From Kribbella sp. NBC_00382 (lineage in GTDB: Bacteria; Actinomycetota; Actinomycetes; Propionibacteriales; Kribbellaceae): DNA of 64,000 nt. Under the pieces are notes generated by a model. It saw nothing but the letters and a program-made list of their open reading frames with translations, was not told where the DNA came from and made no database searches. Of this stretch, positions 1 through 8,507 are shown piece by piece. The position numbers and the translations under genes are program-made. The stretch covers positions 4,712,001-4,776,000 of the forward strand of contig NZ_CP107954.1 in assembly GCF_036067295.1 (NCBI RefSeq). The letters run 5' to 3'. The number at the start of each line of letters is the position of its first letter. Position 1 is the first letter of the stretch.

Positions 1-1545
1 GCTGCCGTAGGCGGTGATCTCCTCTCCGACCGCGTCGGCGGTGCAGACGAAACCCAGTACTTCGGTGCCGTCGGCAAGTTCCAGCGGGCCGATCGCGAGG
101 GGTGGTGCGATCGTGGACAGGAAGCCGCCGAGCTCTTCGGTTGGCAGACGCCAGACCTCGACCTCGATGCCCAATCCGTCGACCGGCGGAGTGGTGCGGG
201 TCAGGCCGGGGCGTGGCAACGGTCCTGGTACTACGAACATGCGGTAGCCGCGGGCGGTTCTCGCCTCGAAGGCGAGGGTGGCGCCCCGGAGTACGAGGTC
301 GTTGTTGAGGGGTTGGCCGGAGAGGTGGGCGCCGGCGACGGCTAGGAGGATGCCGGGTGTGGGTGGGGCGGTTGGTTGCTCACCGCACCAAACGGCGGCG
401 AGGTCGATGATCTGGTGATCGTGGTCGGCCGGGGCGAGGAGCTGTACGCCGAAAGGCAGTCCGTCGGTGCGTGCCGGGCCGGGGAAGGCGATTGCGCAGA
501 GGTCGAGGAGGTTGACCATGTTGGTGAAGCGGCCGAGCCGGCTGTTGACGCCGATAGGGTCCGCGGCCACCTCGGCGAGGGTCGGATGGGTCTCCGTCAC
601 GGGGAGCAGCAAGGCGTCGATCTCGGTCCACAGCGGCTCGGTTCGGCGTCGCAGTTCGGCTAGTCGGTCGAAGCCGGCGAAGGTTTCGGAGGCGGTCAAC
701 GCGGCGCCTTTGCGCACGATCGCGCGGACGGTCGGATCGACGGCTGGGTCGTCGTCGAGCTTGTCGCCGAAGGCTAGCCAGCGCTCGGCGAGCCACGGTC
801 CGGAGTACAGGAGGTCCGCCGTTTCCAGCAGGGCGGTGATGTCGACCGGTACTACGTCGCCGAGTTTCGCTGCTTGGTCGAGGGCTTCGGCCCAGGCCTG
901 CTCGTGCAGGGGATCGAGGCCGAGTGGCTTGTCCGGTACGCCGATGCGCTGGGTGCCGGTCGGTTGGGTGGCTGGTGTCAGCTGGCGGGAGTACGGGTCG
1001 GCGGGGTCGTAGGCGGACATCACCTCGAAGGCTCGGCGGGCCGTGTCGACCGTGCGGGCGAAGACGGTCACGCAGTCGAGCGAGCGGCAGGCCGGCACGA
1101 CGCCGCTGGTGGAGACGAGGCCCTTGCTCGGTTTGATACCGACGATTCCGTTGAAGGCGGCGGGGACGCGTCCGCTGCCCGCTGTGTCCGTGCCGAGGGC
1201 GAAGTCGACCTCGCCGGCCGACACCGCTACGGCGCTTCCCGCGCTGGAGCCGCCTGAGATGTGGTGCTCGGAGAAGACGGAGTGCGGGGCGCCGTACGGC
1301 GAACGGGTGCCGACCAGGCCGGTCGCGTACTGGTCGAGGTTGGTCTTGCCGAGGGGGACGGCGCCGGCCTCGATCAGGCGGTCGACGACGAAGGCGTTTG
1401 TTGCTGCGGGCATCGTGTTGCGGGGGTCGCCGGCGGTGGTCGGTACGGCGTACAGGTCGATGTTGTCCTTGATGGCGAAGGTCATTCCGTGCAGGGGACC
1501 TGGGCGGGGTTCGGTCGGGTCGACGCGGGTGATCCAGACGGTCAT
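1..1545 (-). CDS. atzF: Allophanate hydrolase (amidase), 3' end beyond the window
   Basis: Hydrolyses allophanate to ammonia and CO2, the last step of urea/guanidine carboxylase pathways. I translated it by hand because the frame stays open to the window edge (515 codons visible). Amidase-signature residues are clear: Lys26 in FAIKDN, cis-Ser100 in GGSSAGS and nucleophile Ser124 in DTAGSGR. The 74/24 spacing equals that of the AtzF triad. A C-terminal domain follows and ends here near LADGTEVLGFVCTADAV, so probably only a few residues are missing. The start ATG overlaps the upstream stop (ATGA at 1542-1545). This start leaves the protein about 65 residues shorter at the N-terminus than AtzF. 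Last visible gene of the riboswitch-led operon. Confidence 0.93.
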   Translation of the reverse strand, partial: MTVWITRVDPTEPRPGPLHGMTFAIKDNIDLYAVPTTAGDPRNTMPAATNAFVVDRLIEAGAVPLGKTNLDQYATGLVGTRSPYGAPHSVFSEHHISGGSSAGSAVAVSAGEVDFALGTDTAGSGRVPAAFNGIVGIKPSKGLVSTSGVVPACRSLDCVTVFARTVDTARRAFEVMSAYDPADPYSRQLTPATQPTGTQRIGVPDKPLGLDPLHEQAWAEALDQAAKLGDVVPVDITALLETADLLYSGPWLAERWLAFGDKLDDDPAVDPTVRAIVRKGAALTASETFAGFDRLAELRRRTEPLWTEIDALLLPVTETHPTLAEVAADPIGVNSRLGRFTNMVNLLDLCAIAFPGPARTDGLPFGVQLLAPADHDHQIIDLAAVWCGEQPTAPPTPGILLAVAGAHLSGQPLNNDLVLRGATLAFEARTARGYRMFVVPGPLPRPGLTRTTPPVDGLGIEVEVWRLPTEELGGFLSTIAPPLAIGPLELADGTEVLGFVCTADAVGEEITAYGS

Positions 1546-3506
1546 GCGCCCCACCTCGCGCGCTCGGCGTCGAACGCGGCGCGGCGTTTCGCGCGCAGAC
1601 TGACGATGTCCATCGGTGCCTCCTGTTCGATCGCGCGGACGTCGGCGATCGAGAACGTTGCGGGTTGTACTTCGAGATCCGCGCGGCCGGCCTTGATGTC
1701 GGCGCGTTGCCGGGCGAGTTCCTCGGTGCTGACGGGGGTGAACCTGATCTTGTCGAACTGCCTGAGCAGCCAGGGTTGTTCGTCGCGCTCCGAGAGCCGC
1801 CAGACGGGGACGGTGCGGCCGACGAGTTGGTAGCCGCCGGGGCCTTCCATGCCGTAGATGCAGAGGTAGATACCGCCGATCCCGACGGCGTTCTGCGGGG
1901 TCCAGGTGCGGGCCGGGTTGTACTTCGTAGTCACCAGCCGGTGCCGCGGATCGATCGGTACTGCGACGGGTGCGCCGAGGTAGACGTCGCCGAGCCCGAC
2001 GACGAGGTAGGTCGCCTCGGCAACGATATCGAAGACCTCGTCGCGCTCGTCGAGATCGTTGACCCGGCGGATGAACTCCACGTTGTCCGGACACCATGGC
2101 GCATCGGGTCGCACCGACGCCGCATACCTCCGCATCGCCTCATGCGCCAACGGATGATCAAACGCGATCGGCAGGCTGACCTCCCGAGCCGGCAACACCA
2201 CAGTCTCCGGATCGGCCAGCCCTTCAGCCAGTACGCCGAGCCGCTCGGCCAACTCTTTAGGCGCCAACCGCCCGGAGTCGACCGCGATCAATACCGACCT
2301 GACCCCCTCGACAATCTCAGTCACCCCGTCGAGAGCCTCCGCCCGCAATGCCTCCGCAAGCAGGTGAATCCACACCCGCACAGTCAGATCGAGCTCGAGA
2401 GACCCCGCTTCAACCAGCAGGTGCCGCTCACCGGCGAGCCTGATGGTGTACGCCGATGAGCCGCCGGGCTGGCCGGGGTGGAGGGGGTGGTGGTGGAGGG
2501 CGAGTGGGCGGGTTGGGGTTGGGGTGGTGGGAGGTTGGGGGTGCTGGTCTTGGCGGAGGTCGGATAGCCAGGTGCGGCGGGTGTGGATTGCTTCGGTGGC
2601 TTCCTCCGGGGTGACCGGGTGTAGGTGGACGGTGTCGCCGGGGCGGAGTTGGCCCAGTTGCCACCGGTCTGCCTCGATTACCACTGCGGGGACCACGAAG
2701 CCGCCCAGGGAGGGGCCGTCTTTTCCTACTATTACTGGGGTGTCGCCGGAGAGCATGATGCCGCCCACCGGGTAGGCGGAGTCGTGGACGTTGGAGGGGT
2801 GGAGGCCTGCCTCACCACCATCGGTCCGGGACCACTGGGGGATGGGGCCGACCAGGCGGATGCCGGTGCGGTCGGAGCGGTGGTCGATTGTCCACACCGT
2901 GGAGAAGAACGACTCCACACCTGAAGGGGTTAGATGTTCGGGGGCACCGTGGGGGCCCGGGATGACTCGCAACGTCCACTCAGTAGTCAACGCAGGCAGG
3001 GTGATCGTTGCTGGGGGCACCAGGTTTTCGCGGCGGCCCAGGGGGAGGGAGTCTCCGGCGAGGAGAGCACGTCCGTCCAGGCCGCCGAATTCGCCGAGGA
3101 TGAAGGTTGAGCGACTGCCAAGTACTCGGGGTACGTCGAGACCGCCTTCAATTGCGACATAGCCGCGCATTCCAGGGCCGTCTAGCGGGCCGACATCGAG
3201 TAGAGAGCCTGCGGTCAGGCGGGCGACCGTACCGGGGCGAAGGTGGTAGCCGTTGATGGTCGCCCGAGTGGCGGCCCCTCCCACGCAGACCAATCGGTCC
3301 TCGTCCAACTGCAGTACGGGACCGGCAACGACGCATTCCAGGCCGGCAACCTGAGAAGGGTTCCCGACGGCCGCGTTCAGTAGCGCGAAGGTCAGTTCGT
3401 CCACAGCTCCGGACGGTGGTACGCCGACGTCCCACAACCCCTGTCGCCCGTCCAGATCCTGCACCGTCGTCTGCATGCCTGGGGCAACGACCAGAGCGCG
3501 GGCCAT
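1542..3506 (-). CDS. Urea/guanidine carboxylase carboxyltransferase part (AHS2-AHS1 fusion), without biotin carboxylase or biotinyl domain
   Basis: About 654 aa. An allophanate hydrolase subunit 2-like domain (about 1-300) and a His/Pro-rich linker (about 305-345) precede a subunit 1-like domain (about 350-570) and the helical tail typical of urea carboxylase, ending in AFDAERARW. In full-length urea or guanidine carboxylase this block sits between an N-terminal biotin carboxylase and a C-terminal biotinyl domain; both are absent here. With the guanidine-I riboswitch and UAAP genes it should transfer the carboxyl group to guanidine, using a separate biotin carboxylase/BCCP that I cannot see. 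Start chosen at the ATG overlapping the upstream stop (TGATG at 3504-3508). Alternative reading: an unrelated PxpBC-type 5-oxoprolinase, which the urea-carboxylase-type tail argues against. Confidence 0.85.
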   Translation of the reverse strand: MARALVVAPGMQTTVQDLDGRQGLWDVGVPPSGAVDELTFALLNAAVGNPSQVAGLECVVAGPVLQLDEDRLVCVGGAATRATINGYHLRPGTVARLTAGSLLDVGPLDGPGMRGYVAIEGGLDVPRVLGSRSTFILGEFGGLDGRALLAGDSLPLGRRENLVPPATITLPALTTEWTLRVIPGPHGAPEHLTPSGVESFFSTVWTIDHRSDRTGIRLVGPIPQWSRTDGGEAGLHPSNVHDSAYPVGGIMLSGDTPVIVGKDGPSLGGFVVPAVVIEADRWQLGQLRPGDTVHLHPVTPEEATEAIHTRRTWLSDLRQDQHPQPPTTPTPTRPLALHHHPLHPGQPGGSSAYTIRLAGERHLLVEAGSLELDLTVRVWIHLLAEALRAEALDGVTEIVEGVRSVLIAVDSGRLAPKELAERLGVLAEGLADPETVVLPAREVSLPIAFDHPLAHEAMRRYAASVRPDAPWCPDNVEFIRRVNDLDERDEVFDIVAEATYLVVGLGDVYLGAPVAVPIDPRHRLVTTKYNPARTWTPQNAVGIGGIYLCIYGMEGPGGYQLVGRTVPVWRLSERDEQPWLLRQFDKIRFTPVSTEELARQRADIKAGRADLEVQPATFSIADVRAIEQEAPMDIVSLRAKRRAAFDAERARWGA

Positions 3507-4123
3507 CAACCCCACCAACCGAGCAGCTGCACAGGGGTCGGATCCCAGCCGTTGCAGGGGTTGTTGATCTGCGGGCAGTTGCTGATCAGCACGAGCACAT
3601 CCCGCGACGCCGTCAGCTCAACATACTTGCCCGGCGCCGACAGTCCGTCATCAAACTTCAGCCCACCCGAAGGAGTGACCGGTACGTTCATGAAGAAGTT
3701 GATGTTGTGCCCGAGCTCCCGCTGCCCGATCCCCGCCGCGGCGCCGTACCGGAGGAAGGTCTGCCGACACGCGTGCTGATGCCGCGTGTGCTCCCCATAG
3801 CGGATGACATTGCTCTCCTGCGAACACGCGCCACCCACCGTGTCATGCCGGCCGCACGTGTCGTCCGTGATCACCGCAAGCTCATCCAGCCGCGTCGACA
3901 ACAGCCGCGAGCCGGTCGTCAGAAACACAGCACCTTGCGCCCGCATCGTGTCGAAGGCGGAGTAGCGGTTGGCAACATCAGCCGCGTCGTAGAGCAACGT
4001 GTCCACAGCCTGGTTCCCGTGCAGATCAACGATCCGCAGCCGCCCGCCAGCCGGCACGGGGACCAAGGCCCCGTCCCCAGCCGCGACCGTCACATCCAAA
4101 GCCGTCAAGTCCAAGGTCGTCAC
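3506..4123 (-). CDS. cgdB: Urea amidolyase-associated protein 2 (DUF1989), probable carboxyguanidine deiminase subunit
   Basis: 205 aa DUF1989 protein of the UAAP2 type. Family landmarks are HGNQAVDTLLYDA near the start and DTCGRHDTVGGACSQESN in the middle, followed by a His-rich stretch (GEHTRHQHACR) that would bind metal, then GHNINFFMNVPV. Proteins of this family form the CgdAB heteromer that deiminates carboxyguanidine to allophanate. GTG start overlaps the upstream stop (GTGA, 4120-4123), so translation is probably coupled to the UAAP1 gene. The A/B naming follows the usual UAAP1/UAAP2 order and is the least certain part. Confidence 0.85.
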   Translation of the reverse strand: MTTLDLTALDVTVAAGDGALVPVPAGGRLRIVDLHGNQAVDTLLYDAADVANRYSAFDTMRAQGAVFLTTGSRLLSTRLDELAVITDDTCGRHDTVGGACSQESNVIRYGEHTRHQHACRQTFLRYGAAAGIGQRELGHNINFFMNVPVTPSGGLKFDDGLSAPGKYVELTASRDVLVLISNCPQINNPCNGWDPTPVQLLGWWG

Positions 4124-4731
4124 AGCGCAGCCCTCCGAGTCATCTCGAGCGCTCGGCCGGCCTCATCACGCAAAGGCTCCGGCCACGGCCCATCAGCGAC
4201 AGACACCTCGACCGAAACCCCTGCGGCAGGCAGCCCGGACAGCAGATGCGCAGCCGTCGACACGAAGATCAGCAGGTCGGCAGCGGTTCGCAATACGACG
4301 GAATCGCCCGCCACCGCGTGCCCCGGCACATACTCCATCGAGGCGCGCGAGTCATCGGCGATCCCCACCTTGGAGAAGAAGTTGATGCTCCCGTGCAGAT
4401 CAACCTCACCCAACCCGTACTTCGTAAGCTCGACCACCAACCCATCTCGGGAGCCAATGCCGGCCAGGCAGTCGTGCCACTCCAAGCTCGACTCCACGAC
4501 GGAGGCGAGCGCGAACCCACGATCCGACATCAACACCAACCCCGACCGGATGCACGCCGACATCTGCGCCTTCAACGTGTCCGGCACATTGAGCCGATCG
4601 ACCCGGTCCGCCGCGACGATCAGCACCGAGGCATTCGCTGAAGGACCGAGCGCCGTCAACCGCACCAACCGATCCGCGCGTACAGGAAACGACCACACCG
4701 CGTCAGCAGGAATCTCATGTTGGTAGCTCAT
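4120..4731 (-). CDS. cgdA: Urea amidolyase-associated protein 1 (DUF1989), probable carboxyguanidine deiminase subunit
   Basis: 203 aa from MSYQHEI. The start is the ATG that overlaps the permease stop (ATGA, 4728-4731); a longer reading into the permease gene is implausible. It has the UAAP1 landmark VPDTLKAQ and shares HGSINFFSKV with its neighbour. Where UAAP2 reads DTCGRHD this protein reads ESSLEWHDCLAG, so the metal-binding Cys is displaced or lost and this may be the structural partner in the heteromer (inference). Acts between guanidine carboxylase and allophanate hydrolase. Confidence 0.82.
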   Translation of the reverse strand: MSYQHEIPADAVWSFPVRADRLVRLTALGPSANASVLIVAADRVDRLNVPDTLKAQMSACIRSGLVLMSDRGFALASVVESSLEWHDCLAGIGSRDGLVVELTKYGLGEVDLHGSINFFSKVGIADDSRASMEYVPGHAVAGDSVVLRTAADLLIFVSTAAHLLSGLPAAGVSVEVSVADGPWPEPLRDEAGRALEMTRRAAL

Positions 4732-6269
4732 GCGTTCTCCAGCACCGGCTGAGCGATCGCAGCGTGGTACCGCCCGCGCTGCACCCGGTACGTCACCAAG
4801 CCCGCCAAGCCAGTGACGACGAGCGTGACCAGAGGCAGGTAATGCAGATACCACCCCTCACCGGCCGGGTCGTAAACCTCCGACCGCGGCCAAGCCAGGT
4901 TGACCGCCATCGCAAGCCCGTAGAGCACGGCGACACCGTTCACCAGCAGCCCGAACCGCCCCAGCGAGAAGAGCTTCTTCCCATCCTCATCGACCCCGGC
5001 CGGCACTGGATCACCCGTCAACCGGCGTACGAACAGAGGCAGCGTGACCATCAGATACGCCAGGTAGAGCAACATGATGCAGACACTCGTCAGCCCGAGG
5101 AACAGCCCCGCGTTGCCGACGTTGACGAGCAGACACACGGCCGCGCCGACCCCCGGTACGACGGTCGCGAGCAACGGCGTACCGGTACGCGGCGACACCT
5201 GCCGCAGCTGCGCCGAGAACGGCAGCACGTTGTCACGCGCCATCGAGAAGATCATCCGAGCTGCAGCGGTCTGAATCGCGAGCGTGCACACACAAACCGC
5301 GAAGGCGACATCAAGCAGCAACAGCTTGCCGGTCGTCGACCCAAGACTGCTGGTGAGCACGTACGGCAGCCCCTGCACTCCCAGCGTCCCGTCGGTCACC
5401 GAGGGCGCGGCCATCAGCGCGGCCACGATCAGGAACGCGCCACCGATGCCCGAGGCAACGACCGCGCGGATGATCGTCCGCGGCGTCGTCGCCCGCGGCT
5501 TGTGCGTCTCCTCGGACAACTCACCCGCACTGTCGAAACCGACCAGCACATACGCCGCCATCAACGCGGAGATCAGCAGCGGTACGACGTACCCGGTGCT
5601 GTCGTCCAGCCCGGTCGTGTGCAGTACAACGGATGGGCCGCGCTTGGCGTGGCCGGTCAGCAGGATGACCATCAGCACGACACCGATGAGCTCGCAGGTG
5701 ACGCCGACCGAGTTCACGATCGCGGTGACCCGGACGCTGACCGCGTTGAGCGTTGTCGTGACGACCAGCAGAAGGCAGCCGAGCAGTACTGCGTTCGAGG
5801 CTCCATCGCGGGAGGCGAGCGAGGGATCCGTGCCGATCAGCTGGAACCCACTCCACACTGCCGGCAACACCACCTGCAACGCGATCGCGGCCGCCGCGAC
5901 TGTGATGATCTGCGCGACGATCATCGTCCAGCCGGCGAACCAGCCGACGACGGCGCCACCGAGCCGACGCGACCACTGATAGATCGCGCCCGACAGTGGA
6001 TAGCGAGCGGCCAGCTCGGCGAAGCACAGCGCGACCATGAGCTGCCCGGCCAGGATAGCGGGCCAGGTCCAGAAGAACGCAGTACCGCCGAAGCCGAACC
6101 CGAGACCGAACAACTGGAAGACGGTGGTCAGGATCGAGACGAAGGAGAAGCCCGCGGCGAAGGACGCGAACGTCCCCACCCGCCGGGACAACTGCTGGTC
6201 GTAGCCGAAGTTGCCGAGATCTTTGGCGCTGGTGCTGTCGACCGCGGCGGGGTCGAGAGTAGCTGACAT
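4728..6269 (-). CDS. APC-family permease, probable guanidine/urea-related importer
   Basis: 513 aa polytopic membrane protein with about 12 hydrophobic segments and the amino acid-polyamine-organocation fold. Landmarks are an N-terminal DLGNFGYDQQLSRRVG, the TM1-2 region with FSFVSILTTVFQLFGLG, and GFDSAGELSEETH in the middle of the chain. Members beside UAAP genes are usually annotated as urea carboxylase-related permeases. First gene of the operon, 55 bp or more downstream of the riboswitch. The only plausible start is the ATG at 6269 with a purine-rich stretch upstream. Substrate (guanidine, urea or another amine) is inferred from the riboswitch. Confidence 0.88.
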   Translation of the reverse strand: MSATLDPAAVDSTSAKDLGNFGYDQQLSRRVGTFASFAAGFSFVSILTTVFQLFGLGFGFGGTAFFWTWPAILAGQLMVALCFAELAARYPLSGAIYQWSRRLGGAVVGWFAGWTMIVAQIITVAAAAIALQVVLPAVWSGFQLIGTDPSLASRDGASNAVLLGCLLLVVTTTLNAVSVRVTAIVNSVGVTCELIGVVLMVILLTGHAKRGPSVVLHTTGLDDSTGYVVPLLISALMAAYVLVGFDSAGELSEETHKPRATTPRTIIRAVVASGIGGAFLIVAALMAAPSVTDGTLGVQGLPYVLTSSLGSTTGKLLLLDVAFAVCVCTLAIQTAAARMIFSMARDNVLPFSAQLRQVSPRTGTPLLATVVPGVGAAVCLLVNVGNAGLFLGLTSVCIMLLYLAYLMVTLPLFVRRLTGDPVPAGVDEDGKKLFSLGRFGLLVNGVAVLYGLAMAVNLAWPRSEVYDPAGEGWYLHYLPLVTLVVTGLAGLVTYRVQRGRYHAAIAQPVLENA

Positions 6270-6306
6270 TCCGGTCTCCGAATGCTCAGCCCGGAACGCG
6301 CACGGC

Positions 6307-6335
6307 AGCCCGGGGCCATCAAGGCCTCCCGGGCT
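6307..6335 (-). promoter_or_regulatory. Expression-platform hairpin overlapping the aptamer 3' end
   Basis: On the minus strand the aptamer's last segment AGCCCGG can pair with CCGGGCT just downstream, around an inner GGCC-TTGAT-GGCC stem. The two stems share bases with the ligand-bound aptamer, so they are mutually exclusive. No U-tract follows, so the switch may act through Rho or ribosome access rather than a classical terminator (inference). Confidence 0.55.
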
Positions 6336-6432
6336 TTTGTCCCGCCGTGGAACGGCTCCGGCGGACCGGTGCCGTCTCCCCTCTCGGACCAGTCCTCCGG
6401 TACTTCCGGAGCGGAACCCTAGGGGCGCCCCG
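6325..6432 (-). ncRNA. Guanidine-I riboswitch aptamer (ykkC type)
   Basis: Read on the minus strand, the leader of the permease operon contains the family's conserved blocks in order: CCTAGGGTTCCG (plus 6412-6423), then ACTGGTCCGAGAGG, an ACGGC/GCCGT helix, and CGGCGGGACAAAAGCCCGGG at the 3' end. Guanidinium binding normally turns such leaders on. The downstream carboxylase, deiminase-like and allophanate hydrolase genes fit guanidine rather than the ppGpp or PRPP ykkC variants. Outer boundaries are approximate. Confidence 0.92.
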
Positions 6433-6623
6433 CCCTCGTCGGCGGGTCGTCAACCAGTCCACGGCAGCCGTGTTTCACCCCAAGCCACCGCTCGTAACGT
6501 CCTGATGAACACAACCTCACGCCCACCGGCTGGCTCCACGCACAGCTGTGAGGACGACTGACGTACACCGATAGCGTCATCTGACGGGCGCGAGGGACAC
6601 GGCCCGGCTCCTAACTTCCAGGT

Positions 6624-7067
6624 ATGGACATGAAGCTAGAGGTAGTGGTCATCCCCGTCAGTGACGTCGACAAGTCGAAGGCCTTCTATGTGGAGCTCGG
6701 TTGGCGGCTCGACGCCGACTTCGCCACCGAGAAGGGCTTCCGGGTCGTACAGGTCACGCCCCCGGGCTCGGACGCCTCGGTCATCTTCGGCGACGGCGTT
6801 TCCAACGGCGAGCCGGGCTCGCTCCAGGGGCTGCAGTTGGTCGTCAAGGACATCGAGGCGGCGCGGGAGGAGCTCGTCGCGAAGGGTGCCGACGTCAGCG
6901 AGATCTGGCACGACGCCGACGGTGTCTTCCACCACGCGGGCGACGCGAACCGGGCAGCCGGTCCGGACCCCGAGCGTCGGAGCTACGGGTCGTGGCTCTC
7001 GTTCAGCGACCCTGATGGCAACGGCTGGGTCGTCCAGGAAGTCGTCACCCGGCTGCCGGGTCGCTGA
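6624..7067 (+). CDS. VOC-family (glyoxalase/bleomycin resistance-like) protein
   Basis: 147 aa with the vicinal-oxygen-chelate fold. It opens MKLEVVVIPVSDVDKSKAFY, the usual first beta strand and helix, has a mid-protein LQLVVKDIEAARE half and ends WLSFSDPDGNGWVVQEV, the strand carrying the metal-ligand-type Glu. Members include glyoxalases, dioxygenases and antibiotic-binding proteins; the substrate cannot be read here. Monocistronic or loosely linked to the flavoprotein 28 bp downstream. No strong ribosome-binding site. Confidence 0.88.
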   Translation: MDMKLEVVVIPVSDVDKSKAFYVELGWRLDADFATEKGFRVVQVTPPGSDASVIFGDGVSNGEPGSLQGLQLVVKDIEAAREELVAKGADVSEIWHDADGVFHHAGDANRAAGPDPERRSYGSWLSFSDPDGNGWVVQEVVTRLPGR

Positions 7068-7094
7068 CCGGCCCGGTCGGCGAGGGCTGGGATC

Positions 7095-8507
7095 ATGGGT
7101 GGCATGTCAATTACGGAGTACGACGTCATCGTGCTGGGCGCGGGCGCAGTCGGGGAGAACGTCGCCGACCGGGCGGTCCAGGGCGGTCTGACCGCGGTGA
7201 TCGTAGAGAGCGAACTGGTCGGCGGCGAGTGCTCCTACTGGGCGTGCATGCCCTCGAAGGCGCTGCTGCGTTCAGCGCAGGTACTCCGCGCTGCGCGACG
7301 CGTGCCCGGCGCCGCGCAGGCAATCACCGGTGAGCTCGACGTCCAGGCCGTGCTCGACCGCCGCGACGACTTCACCAGCCACTGGAAGGACGACGGCCAG
7401 GTGAAGTGGCTGGACGGGGCCGGCATCTCGCTGGTCCGCGGCCACGGCCGGATCACCGGCGAGAAGCAGGTGACCGTCGGGGACCAGGTGCTCGCTGCAC
7501 GGCACGCCGTCGTCATCTCGACCGGCTCCGACTCGCTCATCCCGGACATCCCGGGCCTGCGGGACGCCGACCCGTGGGTGAGCCGCGACGCAACCAGCGC
7601 GAAGACGGTCCCGACCAGTCTCGCGATCATCGGTGGCGGCGTCGTGGCGGTCGAGATGGCCTCGGCGTACGCGGGCTTCGGTACTGACGTCACCGTGATC
7701 GCCCGCAGCGGGCTGCTCGAAGCGATGGAGCCGTTCGCCGGCGAGCAGGTCGCCGAGGGACTGCGTGAGCTGGGCGCCACCGTGCTGCTCAACACGGGGA
7801 CGAAGAACGTGAAGCGGCTCGACGCCGAGGTCGTGCTGGAGCTGAGCGACGGGTCGACCGTGTCCGCTCAGGAGGTACTGGTCGCGACCGGCCGCACTCC
7901 GCGTACCGGGGACATCGGGCTGGAGAACATCGGGCTCGAGCCGGGCAGCTGGCTCGATGTCGACGACACGCTGCTGGTGCGCGGGTTCGATTGGCTGTAC
8001 GCCGGGGGCGACGTCAACCATCGTGCGCTGCTGACCCACCAGGGCAAGTACCAGGCGCGTGCCGTCGGCGACGTGATCGCCGCCCGCGCTCATGGCAAGC
8101 CGGTGTCGGATGCGCCGTGGGGGACCCATGTGGCAACGGCGGATCACCAAGCCGTACCGCAAGTGACCTTCACCGACCCGGAGGTCGCGTCGATCGGCCT
8201 GACCGCGGCTGCCGCGGAGAAGGCGGGGTACCAGACTCGTGTCGTCGACTACGAGATCGGCAACGTGGCGGGTGCGAGCGTGCACGCGGACGGCTACAAG
8301 GGCACTGCCCGGATGGTGGTGGACGAGCAACGCAAGGTGATCCTCGGGGTCACCTTCGTCGGGCCGGATGTCGCCGATCTGTTGCAGGCGGCAACTGTTG
8401 CGGTGGTCGGCGAGGTTCCGCTCGACCGGTTGTGGCACGCGGTACCGGCGTACCCGACGATCAATGAGATCTGGCTGCGTCTGCTGGAGACGTACGGGCG
8501 GCCGTGA
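7095..8507 (+). CDS. FAD/NAD(P)-dependent pyridine nucleotide-disulfide oxidoreductase
   Basis: 470 aa, class I flavoprotein disulfide reductase related to dihydrolipoamide dehydrogenase and mercuric reductase. FAD-binding GAGAVGENVA is near the N-terminus and a GGGVVAVEMA nucleotide-binding motif is mid-chain; LYAGGDV and a C-terminal dimerisation domain follow. The redox centre reads ECSYWACMPSKAL, so the usual CxxxxC is altered to C-SYWA-C, a variant common in actinobacterial homologs of unknown substrate. ATG at 7104 (MSITEYDV) is an alternative start, but 7095 has the better purine-rich upstream stretch. The 3' end overlaps the convergent PAP2 gene by 47 bp. Confidence 0.88.
   Translation: MGGMSITEYDVIVLGAGAVGENVADRAVQGGLTAVIVESELVGGECSYWACMPSKALLRSAQVLRAARRVPGAAQAITGELDVQAVLDRRDDFTSHWKDDGQVKWLDGAGISLVRGHGRITGEKQVTVGDQVLAARHAVVISTGSDSLIPDIPGLRDADPWVSRDATSAKTVPTSLAIIGGGVVAVEMASAYAGFGTDVTVIARSGLLEAMEPFAGEQVAEGLRELGATVLLNTGTKNVKRLDAEVVLELSDGSTVSAQEVLVATGRTPRTGDIGLENIGLEPGSWLDVDDTLLVRGFDWLYAGGDVNHRALLTHQGKYQARAVGDVIAARAHGKPVSDAPWGTHVATADHQAVPQVTFTDPEVASIGLTAAAAEKAGYQTRVVDYEIGNVAGASVHADGYKGTARMVVDEQRKVILGVTFVGPDVADLLQAATVAVVGEVPLDRLWHAVPAYPTINEIWLRLLETYGRP

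Noticed and set aside
4764..6266. Long plus-strand frame opposite the permease gene
   Set aside because: Charged, low-complexity translation mirroring codon bias of the true minus-strand gene.
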